Assembly: GCA_034005165.1 (NCBI GenBank)
Contig: JAVEVE010000001.1
Span: forward strand, 124,001-188,000
DNA length: 64,000 nt
Direction of reading: 5' to 3'
Source: UBA1573 sp034005165
GTDB lineage: Bacteria > Pseudomonadota > Alphaproteobacteria > Micavibrionales > Micavibrionaceae
The translations under genes were made by a program, and so were the position numbers. The notes beneath the pieces are model-generated. The model was given only the letters and a program-made list of their open reading frames with translations. It searched no databases and was not told where the DNA came from. Shown piece by piece: positions 43,002 through 51,469 of this stretch (the first letter of the stretch is position 1; every line of letters starts with the position of its first letter).

Positions 43002-44153
43002 ATGAGCGCATCAAATGATCCATCCTCGCACCGTCCTTGGCGACAGATAATTCGTAGGCCATCCCGTAAAATATGGGTAGGAAACGTGCCTGTCGGCGGA
43101 GATTCACCTATAACAGTCCAGTCCATGACAAACACGGACACAAGGGATACCAAAGCAACGATCGAGCAGATTCAGGCTATGGAGCGTGCGGGAGCAGATA
43201 TTGTACGTGTATCATGCCCGGATGAAGAGTCATCCGCCGCCTTAAAGCAAATTGTTAAGGAAGTATCCCTTCCTATTGTTGCAGATATACATTTTCACTA
43301 TAAAAGAGCAATTGAATCTGCTCAAAACGGGGCTGCGTGTTTAAGAATAAATCCGGGAAACATCGGTTCCGAAGACCGTGTACGTGATGTAATTCAGGCG
43401 GCCAAAGATCATAATTGTTCTATCCGCATTGGCGTAAATGCAGGCTCTCTCGAACGGGACCTCTTGGAAAAATACGGGGAGCCTTGCCCTGATGCCATGG
43501 TCGAAAGCGCTCAACGACACATTAAAATTCTTGAAGACCATGATTTTTATAACTTCAAGATTTCCTGCAAAGCCTCTGACGTCTTTCTGGCAGTTGCAGC
43601 CTACATGCAACTTTCAAATGCCTGCGACTACCCACTCCACATAGGCATCACAGAAGCAGGCGGCCTGCGCTCCGGAACAATCAAATCAGCAATCGGCATG
43701 GGAAATCTGCTATGGGCTGGAATAGGGGATACAATCCGTGTATCTTTGTCTGCTGACCCTGTTGAGGAAATTAAAGTTGGCTTCGACCTTCTCAAATCCT
43801 TAGGACTCCGCCACCGTGGAGTGAATGTCATTTCCTGCCCAAGCTGCGCACGCCAAAATTTCGATGTCATCAAAACAGTCGAAGAAATAGAAAAACGGCT
43901 CGAGCATATCACGACACCAATGACCTTGTCGGTTATTGGTTGTGTCGTCAACGGACCGGGCGAAGCACTGATGACCGATATAGGGTTTACAGGCGGGGGA
44001 CGCGGCACGCATCAGGTTTATATTGGTGGCGAAACCGCTCACCGTCTCATGGATGGCGATGAAAGTATCGTTGACCACCTTGTCCACATGGTTGAAGAAA
44101 AGGCGCAGGAAATTCAGAAGTCGCAAGATAAGCAAGACCAAGAAGTAGCTTAA
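43002..44153 (+). CDS. ispG: 4-hydroxy-3-methylbut-2-enyl diphosphate synthase IspG
   Basis: Iron-sulfur reductase of the non-mevalonate isoprenoid pathway, converting MEcPP to HMBPP. The N-terminal signature is VPVGGDSPITVQSMTNTDT. A TIM barrel includes RINPGNIG, and the cluster-binding segments SCPSCARQNFDV (about 278-289) and GCVVNGPGEA (about 315-324) supply the three Cys. Length 383. It follows the RodZ-like gene; isoprenoids made here feed undecaprenyl phosphate and ubiquinone. Confidence 0.96.
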   Translation: MSASNDPSSHRPWRQIIRRPSRKIWVGNVPVGGDSPITVQSMTNTDTRDTKATIEQIQAMERAGADIVRVSCPDEESSAALKQIVKEVSLPIVADIHFHYKRAIESAQNGAACLRINPGNIGSEDRVRDVIQAAKDHNCSIRIGVNAGSLERDLLEKYGEPCPDAMVESAQRHIKILEDHDFYNFKISCKASDVFLAVAAYMQLSNACDYPLHIGITEAGGLRSGTIKSAIGMGNLLWAGIGDTIRVSLSADPVEEIKVGFDLLKSLGLRHRGVNVISCPSCARQNFDVIKTVEEIEKRLEHITTPMTLSVIGCVVNGPGEALMTDIGFTGGGRGTHQVYIGGETAHRLMDGDESIVDHLVHMVEEKAQEIQKSQDKQDQEVA

Positions 44154-44285
44154 CCAAATCTTGAAACAAATTATGTCCTGAGCAAAAATAAGTCAGTTGA
44201 AACAGAATCCCCACTTCTCCCACTGATTTTAGAAGCTGTTATGTGTATAGATATGTGCCTTAAAGGGTGATTTATCACTTTCAAT

Positions 44286-44315
44286 TTGCCAAACAGGGCG
44301 CTTTAACGCTATATA
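44286..44315 (+). promoter_or_regulatory. Putative prfA promoter placing the start at the ATG
   Basis: TTGCCA (44286-44291) and TATATA (44310-44315) are 18 bases apart. Transcription would start about 44322, only two or three bases before the prfA ATG at 44325, and no ribosome-binding site precedes that ATG. This fits a leaderless message. Confidence 0.45.
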
Positions 44316-44324
44316 GCTCCCACT

Positions 44325-45389
44325 ATGGAATTACTTAAAAAACTAGCACCGATTGAATCCCGCTTCTCTGAGCTCGCCTCACTTCTGGCTGAGGGGACGG
44401 CCTCTGGCGAAAAATTCGTCAAAATGACGAAGGAATATTCTGATCTCACACCGGTGATCGAGACAATCACAGCTTATAAAAAGGCCCTGACAGACAAAAG
44501 CGACCTTGAACTCATGGTTGACGACCCTGAAATGGGAGAAATTGCACGGGAAGAGCTCTATGATCTGAATGGTAAGATTCCAGAACTCGAGCACCAAATC
44601 AAATTGGCCCTTATTCCGAAAGATCAAGATGATGATCGCAACGCCATCTTGGAAATTCGGGCTGGAACGGGTGGCGATGAAGCTGCTCTGTTTGCCGGAA
44701 ATCTATTGAATATGTATAAAGCTTATGCCACCGAACGGGGATGGCGCTTTGAAATAGTTGAAGCCACAGAAAATGATATTGGAGGTATTAAGGATGTCGT
44801 TGTCGAGATCACTGGCTCTGATGTGTTTTCCCGCCTCAAGTACGAGTCAGGCGTACACCGCGTACAACGTGTACCAGAAACAGAGGCCTCAGGGCGCGTC
44901 CATACCTCAGCAGCAACTGTCGCAGTTTTGCCCGAAGCCGAGGACGTAGACGTTTCTATCAATGAAAATGACTTGAGAATTGACGTTTATCGCTCCCGTG
45001 GTGCCGGTGGACAGTCTGTTAACACGACTGACTCTGCTGTTCGGATTACCCACTTGCCGACAGGTCTTGTTGTAGCGATGCAGGACGAACGGTCCCAGAT
45101 TAAAAACCGTGCAAAAGCGATGAAAATCCTGAAATCTCGTCTTTATGACCTAAGACGGCAGGCAGCAGCGGACGAACGCGCTGCCGACAGGAAATCTCAG
45201 GTCGGAAGCGGGGATCGTTCAGAGCGCATCAGAACTTACAATTTTCCACAATCTCGTGTGACAGACCACCGGATTAACCTGACACTCTATAAAATCCATG
45301 AAATTATGGCCGGAAAAGGTCTGGATGAGATTGTTGATGCCCTTACAACTGAAGAACAAGCTGAAAAACTGGCGGCAATGGGTATGTAA
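44325..45389 (+). CDS. prfA: Peptide chain release factor 1
   Basis: Ends translation at UAA and UAG codons. It has the GGQ motif in SRGAGGQSVNTTDSAVR (about 226-242), the catalytic-domain opening LEIRAGTGGDEAALFAGNL and the codon-recognition loop near EASGRVHTSAATVAV (PxT-type region). Length 354 is standard. It stands upstream of prmC, whose product methylates the GGQ glutamine, but a gene on the opposite strand separates the two here. Confidence 0.97.
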   Translation: MELLKKLAPIESRFSELASLLAEGTASGEKFVKMTKEYSDLTPVIETITAYKKALTDKSDLELMVDDPEMGEIAREELYDLNGKIPELEHQIKLALIPKDQDDDRNAILEIRAGTGGDEAALFAGNLLNMYKAYATERGWRFEIVEATENDIGGIKDVVVEITGSDVFSRLKYESGVHRVQRVPETEASGRVHTSAATVAVLPEAEDVDVSINENDLRIDVYRSRGAGGQSVNTTDSAVRITHLPTGLVVAMQDERSQIKNRAKAMKILKSRLYDLRRQAAADERAADRKSQVGSGDRSERIRTYNFPQSRVTDHRINLTLYKIHEIMAGKGLDEIVDALTTEEQAEKLAAMGM

Positions 45390-45428
45390 GTCCCAAAAAC
45401 TGACCAATAAAGACTTATGGAAACAAAA

Positions 45429-45454
45429 AAGGGCCTCAAAAGGCCCTTGTTTTA
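45429..45454. terminator. Bidirectional terminator between prfA and the RHH-like gene
   Basis: AAGGGCCT (45429-45436) pairs with AGGCCCTT (45441-45448) over a four-base CAAA loop. TGTTTTAT follows on the plus strand, and TTTTTTGTTT follows on the minus strand. It serves convergent prfA and the small minus-strand gene. Confidence 0.85.
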
Positions 45455-45470
45455 TATGCCCAGACACAAA

Positions 45471-45767
45471 TTAGTGGGCGATATCCGAGTGAAGTTGTTG
45501 CATTTCTTTAATATACTTATCCAGCATATTTTTCAAAGCTTCACGCAAATAAGGTTCCATATCTTCATCGCCGCGCGGAGAGATGGAAATGATCTTGTCA
45601 TACAAAGCGCGTGTCTCGGGAGTTACATTCAAAATGATATTGCTCTCGCTCAAACGATCATCAATCATATCGCGCACAAAGCCGGAAACATTAACTTTCA
45701 TATCCTGTAAGTGGTCATATTGATCCTTGCGGATCATCAAACATACGCTTTTCAAATCTTTTGCCAT
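45471..45767 (-). CDS. Small ribbon-helix-helix-like protein, unrecognised
   Basis: I do not recognise this 98-residue protein as a named family. The first 40 residues suggest a ribbon-helix-helix DNA-binding fold: a short strand (LKSVCLMIRKDQ) followed by two helices (YDHLQDMK and VSGFVRDMIDDRLSES). The rest is a charged helical region with FLREALKNML-like character near the end (PYLREALKNMLDKYIKEM). AAGGGGTC lies before the ATG and a strong shared terminator follows the stop, so it is its own transcription unit. No toxin partner is adjacent. It may be a small autoregulator; that is inference. Confidence 0.7.
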   Translation of the reverse strand: MAKDLKSVCLMIRKDQYDHLQDMKVNVSGFVRDMIDDRLSESNIILNVTPETRALYDKIISISPRGDEDMEPYLREALKNMLDKYIKEMQQLHSDIAH

Positions 45768-45964
45768 TTAATTAAGACCCCTTAATAATAGTTTGGGTTT
45801 CCCTGATACCAAAAATATATAGGATATAAATTACCCAAAAACTATATAAACTTTGTTAAGACCGAGAAAAATTGTTAAACACTGAGTCGAAATATAGCTA
45901 AATATTGCTATGAAACGACAGCTTTTTTTGACATTTCCCACTTATTTCTACAGAGATAATCAAT

Positions 45965-46843
45965 ATGATTCAAATAAACAGTGAATTTATACCTGCAAAA
46001 CTGCTGCTACAGGAGATGAAAGACAGGCTGGGGGCAATTGATCAGGAAATCGCCCCGTACCAGATCAAAGTGCTGCTTGAAGATTTTGTTGGAGTTTCCC
46101 CTTCAACAATAAGGTTTTCTGCGGATCTCGATGTTTCACGTGAAATTACGGAAAAAATACTCGATCTTATAGAAAAAATTGAACAGGGGATTCCTTTAGG
46201 GCGAGCATTAGGCTATCGAGACTTTTGGAAAGACCGCTTTATACTCTCGAAAGACACTCTCGAACCGAGGCCCGACACAGAAACCCTCATTGAAGAAGTC
46301 CTGAAAAGCTACAAAGGTAGTCCTCCGTCGAGAATTCTGGACTTGGGAACAGGGACGGGCTGCATTTTACTCTCTCTTTTGCGGGAATTTCCGGCAGCCG
46401 AAGGAATCGGAGTCGATATATCGAGCGGGGCATGCAAAACGGCTCAGGAAAATGCCGAAAATCTGGGGATGGAGAATCGAGCCAGGTTTTTATGCGGAAA
46501 CTGGACGGATCCTCTGGGAGAATCAGAGAAATTTGACCTGATTGTCTCGAATCCCCCCTATATTCCAACTGCCGAAATCACGAATCTCGATCAAATCGTC
46601 CAAAAATACGACCCGATTATGGCATTAGATGGCGGAGAGGACGGCTTGATGCCGTACACGAATCTGTTGCCAACTTTAAAAAAATATTTGGAAGCAGGTG
46701 GCCGCATTTTTTTGGAATTCGGAATAAATCAGGCCCGAGATATAACGCGACTCGCCGAAGACTCTAATGCGACTCTGATTCGTGTAACCAAGGATATTGG
46801 CGGGGTTGAGAGGGTTGTGGAAATCTCGTATGGGGATAAGTAA
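45965..46843 (+). CDS. prmC: Release factor glutamine methyltransferase PrmC
   Basis: Methylates the glutamine of the GGQ motif in release factors. It has the N-terminal helical recognition domain (about 1-90), the YRDFWKDRFILSKDTLEPRPDT junction region (shorter core FWKDRF), the SAM site ILDLGTGTGCILLSLL and the substrate motif SNPPYIP (about 196-202). Length is 292. The usual prfA neighbour is 575 bases upstream. An AT-rich 197-base gap precedes it, with a TTGACA at 45928-45933 that could be its -35, but no -10 at good spacing. Confidence 0.94.
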   Translation: MIQINSEFIPAKLLLQEMKDRLGAIDQEIAPYQIKVLLEDFVGVSPSTIRFSADLDVSREITEKILDLIEKIEQGIPLGRALGYRDFWKDRFILSKDTLEPRPDTETLIEEVLKSYKGSPPSRILDLGTGTGCILLSLLREFPAAEGIGVDISSGACKTAQENAENLGMENRARFLCGNWTDPLGESEKFDLIVSNPPYIPTAEITNLDQIVQKYDPIMALDGGEDGLMPYTNLLPTLKKYLEAGGRIFLEFGINQARDITRLAEDSNATLIRVTKDIGGVERVVEISYGDK

Positions 46844-46857
46844 AAAATCTTTTGACA

Positions 46858-46882
46858 GGGGGATTGCTTGAATCAATCCCCT
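46858..46882 (+). terminator. Hairpin downstream of prmC
   Basis: GGGGGATTG (46858-46866) pairs with CAATCCCCT (46874-46882), the outermost pair being G-U, across a seven-base loop. It lies 14 bases past the prmC stop. The following TTGTGC is poor in U, so termination would be weak or assisted. Confidence 0.5.
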
Positions 46883-46995
46883 TGTGCATTCTGCCCCTAC
46901 GTTCACGTGAAACAACAAATTAACCAGATGTTGTGACGGAACATGGTTCAGAAAACTACCGCTAGTAGTCCTTGACTTTGAAAGGACTTTTAAAC

Positions 46996-47004
46996 TTATC
47001 CACA
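46996..47004 (+). promoter_or_regulatory. DnaA-box-like sequence upstream of the DUF4167 gene
   Basis: TTATCCACA matches the DnaA 9-mer exactly and lies 58 bases before the DUF4167 start. A TTGACT at 46972-46977 could be a -35, in which case the box would overlap the -10 region. Chance occurrence cannot be excluded. Confidence 0.3.
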
Positions 47005-47061
47005 ATCGGGTAAGCTGGGGAAGAGTTTTACCGAATCAGGGGAAACAAGTTAGGAGAGCAC

Positions 47062-47496
47062 ATGAGATACGGATCTGCCGCAAGAAGAATGCGCAATAAC
47101 AATAATAGCAATAATAGCAATCGCGGAGGAAACCAACGCCGCGGCGCACAGAACAAAAACAAAGTGTTCGACAGCAACGGACCGGACGTACGTATCCGGG
47201 GTACAGCGTACCAGATCGTTGAGAAATATATGGCTTTGGCCAAGGACTCCAATGCTGCTGGCGACCGCGTTTTAGCGGAAAGCTATCTGCAGTACGCAGA
47301 ACACTACCAACGGATTATCAATAGCTGGGAAGAGGAAGATGCGTCTTACGACACGTACGAAAGCAACTCTTATGACAGATTCTCGACCAAAAAAGAAATT
47401 GCTGAAGAAGAAGACCTCTCCCTTCCAAGCAGCATTCTTGGTAACAAACAGACCGAAGTTGCTCAGGTAAATCAGGTTGAAATGGCGGAAGCCTAG
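47062..47496 (+). CDS. DUF4167 protein, Asn/Gly/Arg-rich N-terminus
   Basis: A 144-residue protein with a low-complexity RNA-binding-like start (RRMRNNNNSNNSNRGGNQRR) encoded by AATAATAGC-type repeats. The conserved DUF4167 core follows (about 40-95: VRIRGTAYQIVEKYMALAKD, DRVLAESYLQYAEHYQRI), then an acidic tail. DUF4167 is an alphaproteobacterial family, usually next to prmC and clpB as here; its role is unknown, and an RNA or ribosome link is a guess from composition. AGGAGAGCAC precedes the ATG. Confidence 0.88.
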   Translation: MRYGSAARRMRNNNNSNNSNRGGNQRRGAQNKNKVFDSNGPDVRIRGTAYQIVEKYMALAKDSNAAGDRVLAESYLQYAEHYQRIINSWEEEDASYDTYESNSYDRFSTKKEIAEEEDLSLPSSILGNKQTEVAQVNQVEMAEA

Positions 47497-47532
47497 ATTT
47501 TCGCCTGGCACTACGACAAGTCCAGTTTTAAG

Positions 47533-47559
47533 AAAAGGGAGCTTTTGCTCCTTTTTTTG
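47533..47559 (+). terminator. Rho-independent terminator after DUF4167 gene
   Basis: The GGGAGC arm pairs with GCTCC over a TTTT loop (core 47537-47552), extended by A-T pairs, and is followed by TTTTTTT. A strong intrinsic terminator 36 bases past the stop. Confidence 0.85.
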
Positions 47560-47618
47560 TTATTCTCAACATAGCGAATTTTCATATATAATAAATATGT
47601 ATTTGTTATGCTCGTGAC

Positions 47619-48656
47619 ATGTTAAAACTAGGATACCTGTTAAGACTGACTACAAGTTTTGCTGATGATTTTAAATCAGGATCCGGCGCAGGGATAACCA
47701 GCCTGGATACCCCCACATACTACGCCATCGGCGATGTCCATGGCCATGCAGACGCCCTCAGAGATCTTTTGAAAAAAATAAAGCAGGATATTATCGCACG
47801 AAAAAGATCCAATCCCTCATTTAACCCGGAAATCGTTTTTATGGGAGATTACGTAGATAGAGGACCCAAATCAAAAGAGACCCTCTCAATTCTATGTGAA
47901 GAGCTGGAGCTTCAAAAAGACGATGGAATAAAGAGAACAGTCTTAAAAGGAAATCACGATTTTATCTTTGAAAAATTTCTAACTGCAAAACTACCGAGCG
48001 AAATATTTGTAATGGCTGCAAATTTGATAAATAATGGCGGCCTATGCACCTTTGCAGAGTATAATATCTTTTTTGAAAGCAAACCGGAGCAAAAAGAGAG
48101 CAGAAAGTGTTTTTCGGTAAAAGATATTGCCCCTGAATTCGTAATAGACATAGGGCAGGCATTGGATGCACAGGAACGGATGCTAGCACAGATTCCAGAA
48201 AAGCACCTGAAACTGATGGAGAAAATGGTCAGCTCATACGATTCCGAAGGCTTTTTCTTTTGTCATGCCGGAGTAAATAATAGCACAAGCCTGAAAGAGC
48301 AAAACGAACTAACTATCCTGGGCATAAAGCAACAAACGCTAACAAGATCCTTTAGCCGAAGCGCGGGACATCCGGAAAAAATAGTTGTAACAGGACATAC
48401 AATTGTCGACAGGATTGAGCTCACCAGAACTGAAAACGGTAAAGGCGGACGCGTTTCTACAGACACAGGTGCCTTTAAAACAGGAACTTTGAGCTGCGCA
48501 GTCCTTCACAATGGAAAGCACATCAGATCTTTGAAAGCACAGACAGGGTTGCCGACATTCGAACAGTCTTTTATGCCGACGCCGGATTGTAAATATCCGA
48601 GAAAATCGACGACAAATTTGTCGCAACCACTGGACGTAGTCGGGCAACAGGTCTAA
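47619..48656 (+). CDS. PPP-family metallophosphatase (calcineurin-like)
   Basis: A predicted serine/threonine protein phosphatase or bis(5'-nucleosyl)-tetraphosphatase-like enzyme. The metal-site motifs are complete and in order: GDVHGHADAL (about 38-47), GDYVDRGPKSKET (about 75-87), LKGNHDF (about 110-116), CHAGVN (about 213-218) and VTGHTIVDR (about 253-261). At 345 residues it is longer than the bacterial PrpA/ApaH type, mainly in the middle. No membrane or signal segment. It is monocistronic, with terminators on the DUF4167 side, and lies between DUF4167 and clpB, which are usually close neighbours. Substrate unknown. Confidence 0.85.
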   Translation: MLKLGYLLRLTTSFADDFKSGSGAGITSLDTPTYYAIGDVHGHADALRDLLKKIKQDIIARKRSNPSFNPEIVFMGDYVDRGPKSKETLSILCEELELQKDDGIKRTVLKGNHDFIFEKFLTAKLPSEIFVMAANLINNGGLCTFAEYNIFFESKPEQKESRKCFSVKDIAPEFVIDIGQALDAQERMLAQIPEKHLKLMEKMVSSYDSEGFFFCHAGVNNSTSLKEQNELTILGIKQQTLTRSFSRSAGHPEKIVVTGHTIVDRIELTRTENGKGGRVSTDTGAFKTGTLSCAVLHNGKHIRSLKAQTGLPTFEQSFMPTPDCKYPRKSTTNLSQPLDVVGQQV

Positions 48657-48708
48657 ATTCCTATTTATAGGAAGGAACTTTCCTGCCTGGAAATCATACG
48701 AGGATAAA

Positions 48709-51321
48709 ATGGACTTTGAACGTTTTAGCGAAAAACTGCGCGCTCTAATTCAAAAAGCACAAACCTTGGCGATGAGATCGGATCATCAGTCATTAGAACC
48801 TGAACATCTTCTGAAAGTAATGATGGAAGATGAGGATGGACAAATTTCACGCCTGATTAACAACGCAGGTGGGGACTCAACACGTTTGAAAAGGGGCATA
48901 GAGTCATCTCTTGCAAAACTCCCTTCCGTAAGTGGGCCAGGATCAGGAGGCTTACGTTTATCATCGGACTTGGCAAAGATTCTCGATCAAGCAATGCAAC
49001 TGGCCGAAAAGGCAGGCGATAAATTCCTGACATCAGAACGTTTGTTGCAAGCCATGACGCTGGCACCTAAAACAAGTGATATTGCCGGTCACTTGCAAGA
49101 TGCAGGCGTCACACCAACAGCCATGAATAAAGCCATTAACGACCTGAGAAAAGGCAGGACAGCTGACAGTGCTGGTGCAGAGGATACATTTGACTCTCTC
49201 AACAAATATGCACGCGATATGACTGCGCTTGCCAGAGAAGGAAAACTTGATCCTGTCATCGGCCGTGACGAAGAAATACGTCGCACCATTCAGGTTCTCT
49301 CGCGGCGTTCTAAAAACAATCCTGTCCTTATCGGAGAGCCTGGCGTTGGTAAAACAGCCATCATCGAAGGCCTTGCTCAACGTATTGTCAAAGGAGATGT
49401 TCCGGAGTCTCTTAGGGATAAAAAGCTCATGTCTCTTGATCTGGGGAGTCTGATTGCTGGTGCAAAATTCCGTGGCGAATTCGAAGAGCGCCTCAAAGCA
49501 GTTCTCGATGAAATTAGAAATGCTTCCGGGGAAATAATTCTCTTCCTTGATGAGTTGCACACCTTGGTCGGAGCTGGAAAAGCAGACGGCGCTATGGATG
49601 CCTCGAACATGCTCAAACCTGCTTTGGCGCGTGGAGAGCTTCACATGGTTGGCGCAACAACATTGGATGAGTACCGTAAACACATTGAAAAAGATGCGGC
49701 TCTGGCGCGTCGCTTCCAGCCTGTTTTTGTCAGTGAACCAACGGTCGAGGATACTATCTCTATCTTGCGCGGTCTCAAGGAAAAATATGAAGCACATCAC
49801 GGGGTAAGAATTACGGATGCCGCGATTGTATCTGCGGCCCAACTTTCCAACCGCTACATTACAGATCGCTTCTTGCCTGATAAGGCCATCGACTTGGTGG
49901 ATGAAGCATCTTCGCGTCTGCGCATGCAAGTAGATTCGAAACCGGAAGAAATTGACGAACTCGATCGCCGTATTATCCAGTTAAAAATCGAACGAGAAGC
50001 TCTGAAGAAAGAATCCGATGCCGCTTCCAAGGACCGTCTGGTAAAACTGGAAAGCGAACTAGAAGACCTTGAAATAAAATCCGCAGGAATGACAGCTCAA
50101 TGGCAAGCCGAAAAAGAAAAAGTTTCCAAAGGGCAAAAGCTGACCGAGGAACTTGATAGGGCTCGTATTGAACTGGAACAGGCAGAACGCGCAGGCAATT
50201 GGGAAAAAGCCGGGGAGCTAAAATATGGTCGCATTCCCCAACTGGAAGAAGAGCTGAAAAATGCAGCGGAGCAATCCAGCCGGAATATGATTAACGAAGA
50301 AGTAACATCGGATGACATTGCAAGTGTCGTCAGCCGCTGGACGGGTATTCCAGTTGATAAGATGATGGCAAGCGAAAATAAAAAGCTGCTTGAAATGGAA
50401 AACAAACTGCATGAACGTGTTGTCGGACAAGATGAAGCAGTTCGTGCAGTATCATCCGCCATTCGCCGCGCACGGGCAGGACTTCAGGACCCGAACCGTC
50501 CGATTGGATCATTCTTGTTTTTAGGTCCGACAGGTGTTGGAAAGACAGAACTCACCAAAGCTCTTGCAGAATTCATGTTTGATGATGACACCGCTATGGT
50601 TCGCATGGATATGTCAGAGTATATGGAGAAACACTCTGTAGCGCGCATGATCGGAGCGCCTCCGGGCTATGTCGGGTATGATGAGGGTGGAGCCTTGACT
50701 GAAGCCGTTCGGCGTCGTCCGTATCAGGTTGTCCTGTTTGACGAGATTGAAAAAGCACACCCGGATGTATTCAACATTCTGTTACAGGTACTAGATGACG
50801 GGCGTTTGACAGACGGACAAGGGCGCACTGTTGATTTCAGCAACACAGTCCTCATTATGACTTCGAATCTGGGGGCAGAACATCTTGCCAATCAGGATGA
50901 AGGGGCTGATGTTGAGGACGTTCGCAGTGCGGTCATGGAGACCGTCCGTAAATTCTTCCGCCCCGAGTTCCTCAATCGTCTGGATGAAATACTACTCTTC
51001 CGCAGGCTAGGACGCGCACAAATGTCCGGCATTGTCGACATCCAACTAGGTAATCTCAGAAAACTGCTTGCTGCAAAACGTATGACTCTTGATCTGGACA
51101 ATAAAGCCAAAGAATGGCTAGCCAATCGTGGATATGATCCTGTTTATGGGGCGCGCCCTCTCAAACGGGCTATCCAGACCAATCTGCAAAACACATTGGC
51201 AGAAATGATCTTACGTAGAGAAATTCCTGACGGCGCATCCATTCTTGCGACAACCGACAAGGACGGAATTGTCTTTAAAATTGATGACGGAGACAAAGAC
51301 TCACGGAAATCAGCGGCATAA
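48709..51321 (+). CDS. clpB: ATP-dependent chaperone ClpB
   Basis: The hexameric disaggregase that, with DnaK, rescues aggregated proteins after stress. It has the two N-terminal Clp repeats (about 1-145), first AAA+ domain with GEPGVGKTA (about 207), the coiled-coil middle domain (about 410-530), and second AAA+ domain with GPTGVGKTE (about 605) and YVGYDEGGALTEAVRRRPY. Length 870. A GAGGATAAA site precedes the ATG. I saw no clear heat-shock promoter or CIRCE element in the 52-base gap upstream. Confidence 0.97.
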   Translation: MDFERFSEKLRALIQKAQTLAMRSDHQSLEPEHLLKVMMEDEDGQISRLINNAGGDSTRLKRGIESSLAKLPSVSGPGSGGLRLSSDLAKILDQAMQLAEKAGDKFLTSERLLQAMTLAPKTSDIAGHLQDAGVTPTAMNKAINDLRKGRTADSAGAEDTFDSLNKYARDMTALAREGKLDPVIGRDEEIRRTIQVLSRRSKNNPVLIGEPGVGKTAIIEGLAQRIVKGDVPESLRDKKLMSLDLGSLIAGAKFRGEFEERLKAVLDEIRNASGEIILFLDELHTLVGAGKADGAMDASNMLKPALARGELHMVGATTLDEYRKHIEKDAALARRFQPVFVSEPTVEDTISILRGLKEKYEAHHGVRITDAAIVSAAQLSNRYITDRFLPDKAIDLVDEASSRLRMQVDSKPEEIDELDRRIIQLKIEREALKKESDAASKDRLVKLESELEDLEIKSAGMTAQWQAEKEKVSKGQKLTEELDRARIELEQAERAGNWEKAGELKYGRIPQLEEELKNAAEQSSRNMINEEVTSDDIASVVSRWTGIPVDKMMASENKKLLEMENKLHERVVGQDEAVRAVSSAIRRARAGLQDPNRPIGSFLFLGPTGVGKTELTKALAEFMFDDDTAMVRMDMSEYMEKHSVARMIGAPPGYVGYDEGGALTEAVRRRPYQVVLFDEIEKAHPDVFNILLQVLDDGRLTDGQGRTVDFSNTVLIMTSNLGAEHLANQDEGADVEDVRSAVMETVRKFFRPEFLNRLDEILLFRRLGRAQMSGIVDIQLGNLRKLLAAKRMTLDLDNKAKEWLANRGYDPVYGARPLKRAIQTNLQNTLAEMILRREIPDGASILATTDKDGIVFKIDDGDKDSRKSAA

Positions 51322-51348
51322 AAGCCAAAACCTAAAATAATCGAAGAG

Positions 51349-51381
51349 CCTTGTTTTCTTAAAAGGAAACAAGGTTTTTTT
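51349..51381 (+). terminator. Rho-independent terminator after clpB
   Basis: CCTTGTTT (51349-51356) pairs with AAACAAGG (51367-51374), extended inward by a G-U and further pairs, and is followed by TTTTTTT. It lies 27 bases past the clpB stop. Confidence 0.85.
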
Positions 51382-51469
51382 CATATTTAGCGTCTTTGTG
51401 ACATTGTTCACAAATCCAAATTCAGTTAGGATTAACAAGCTTATGATTCATTTTCCAAGAAGACTCGCC

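Noticed and set aside
45928..45960. TTGACA followed by GATAAT upstream of prmC
   Set aside because: The spacing is 21 bases, too long for a normal sigma70 promoter.
47062..47150. AATAATAGC-type short tandem repeats
   Set aside because: They encode the Asn-rich start of the DUF4167 protein, a usual feature of that family, not a separate repeat element.
49033..49929. 298-codon minus-strand open frame opposite clpB
   Set aside because: It lies fully inside the clearly recognised clpB gene and its translation has no recognisable motifs.
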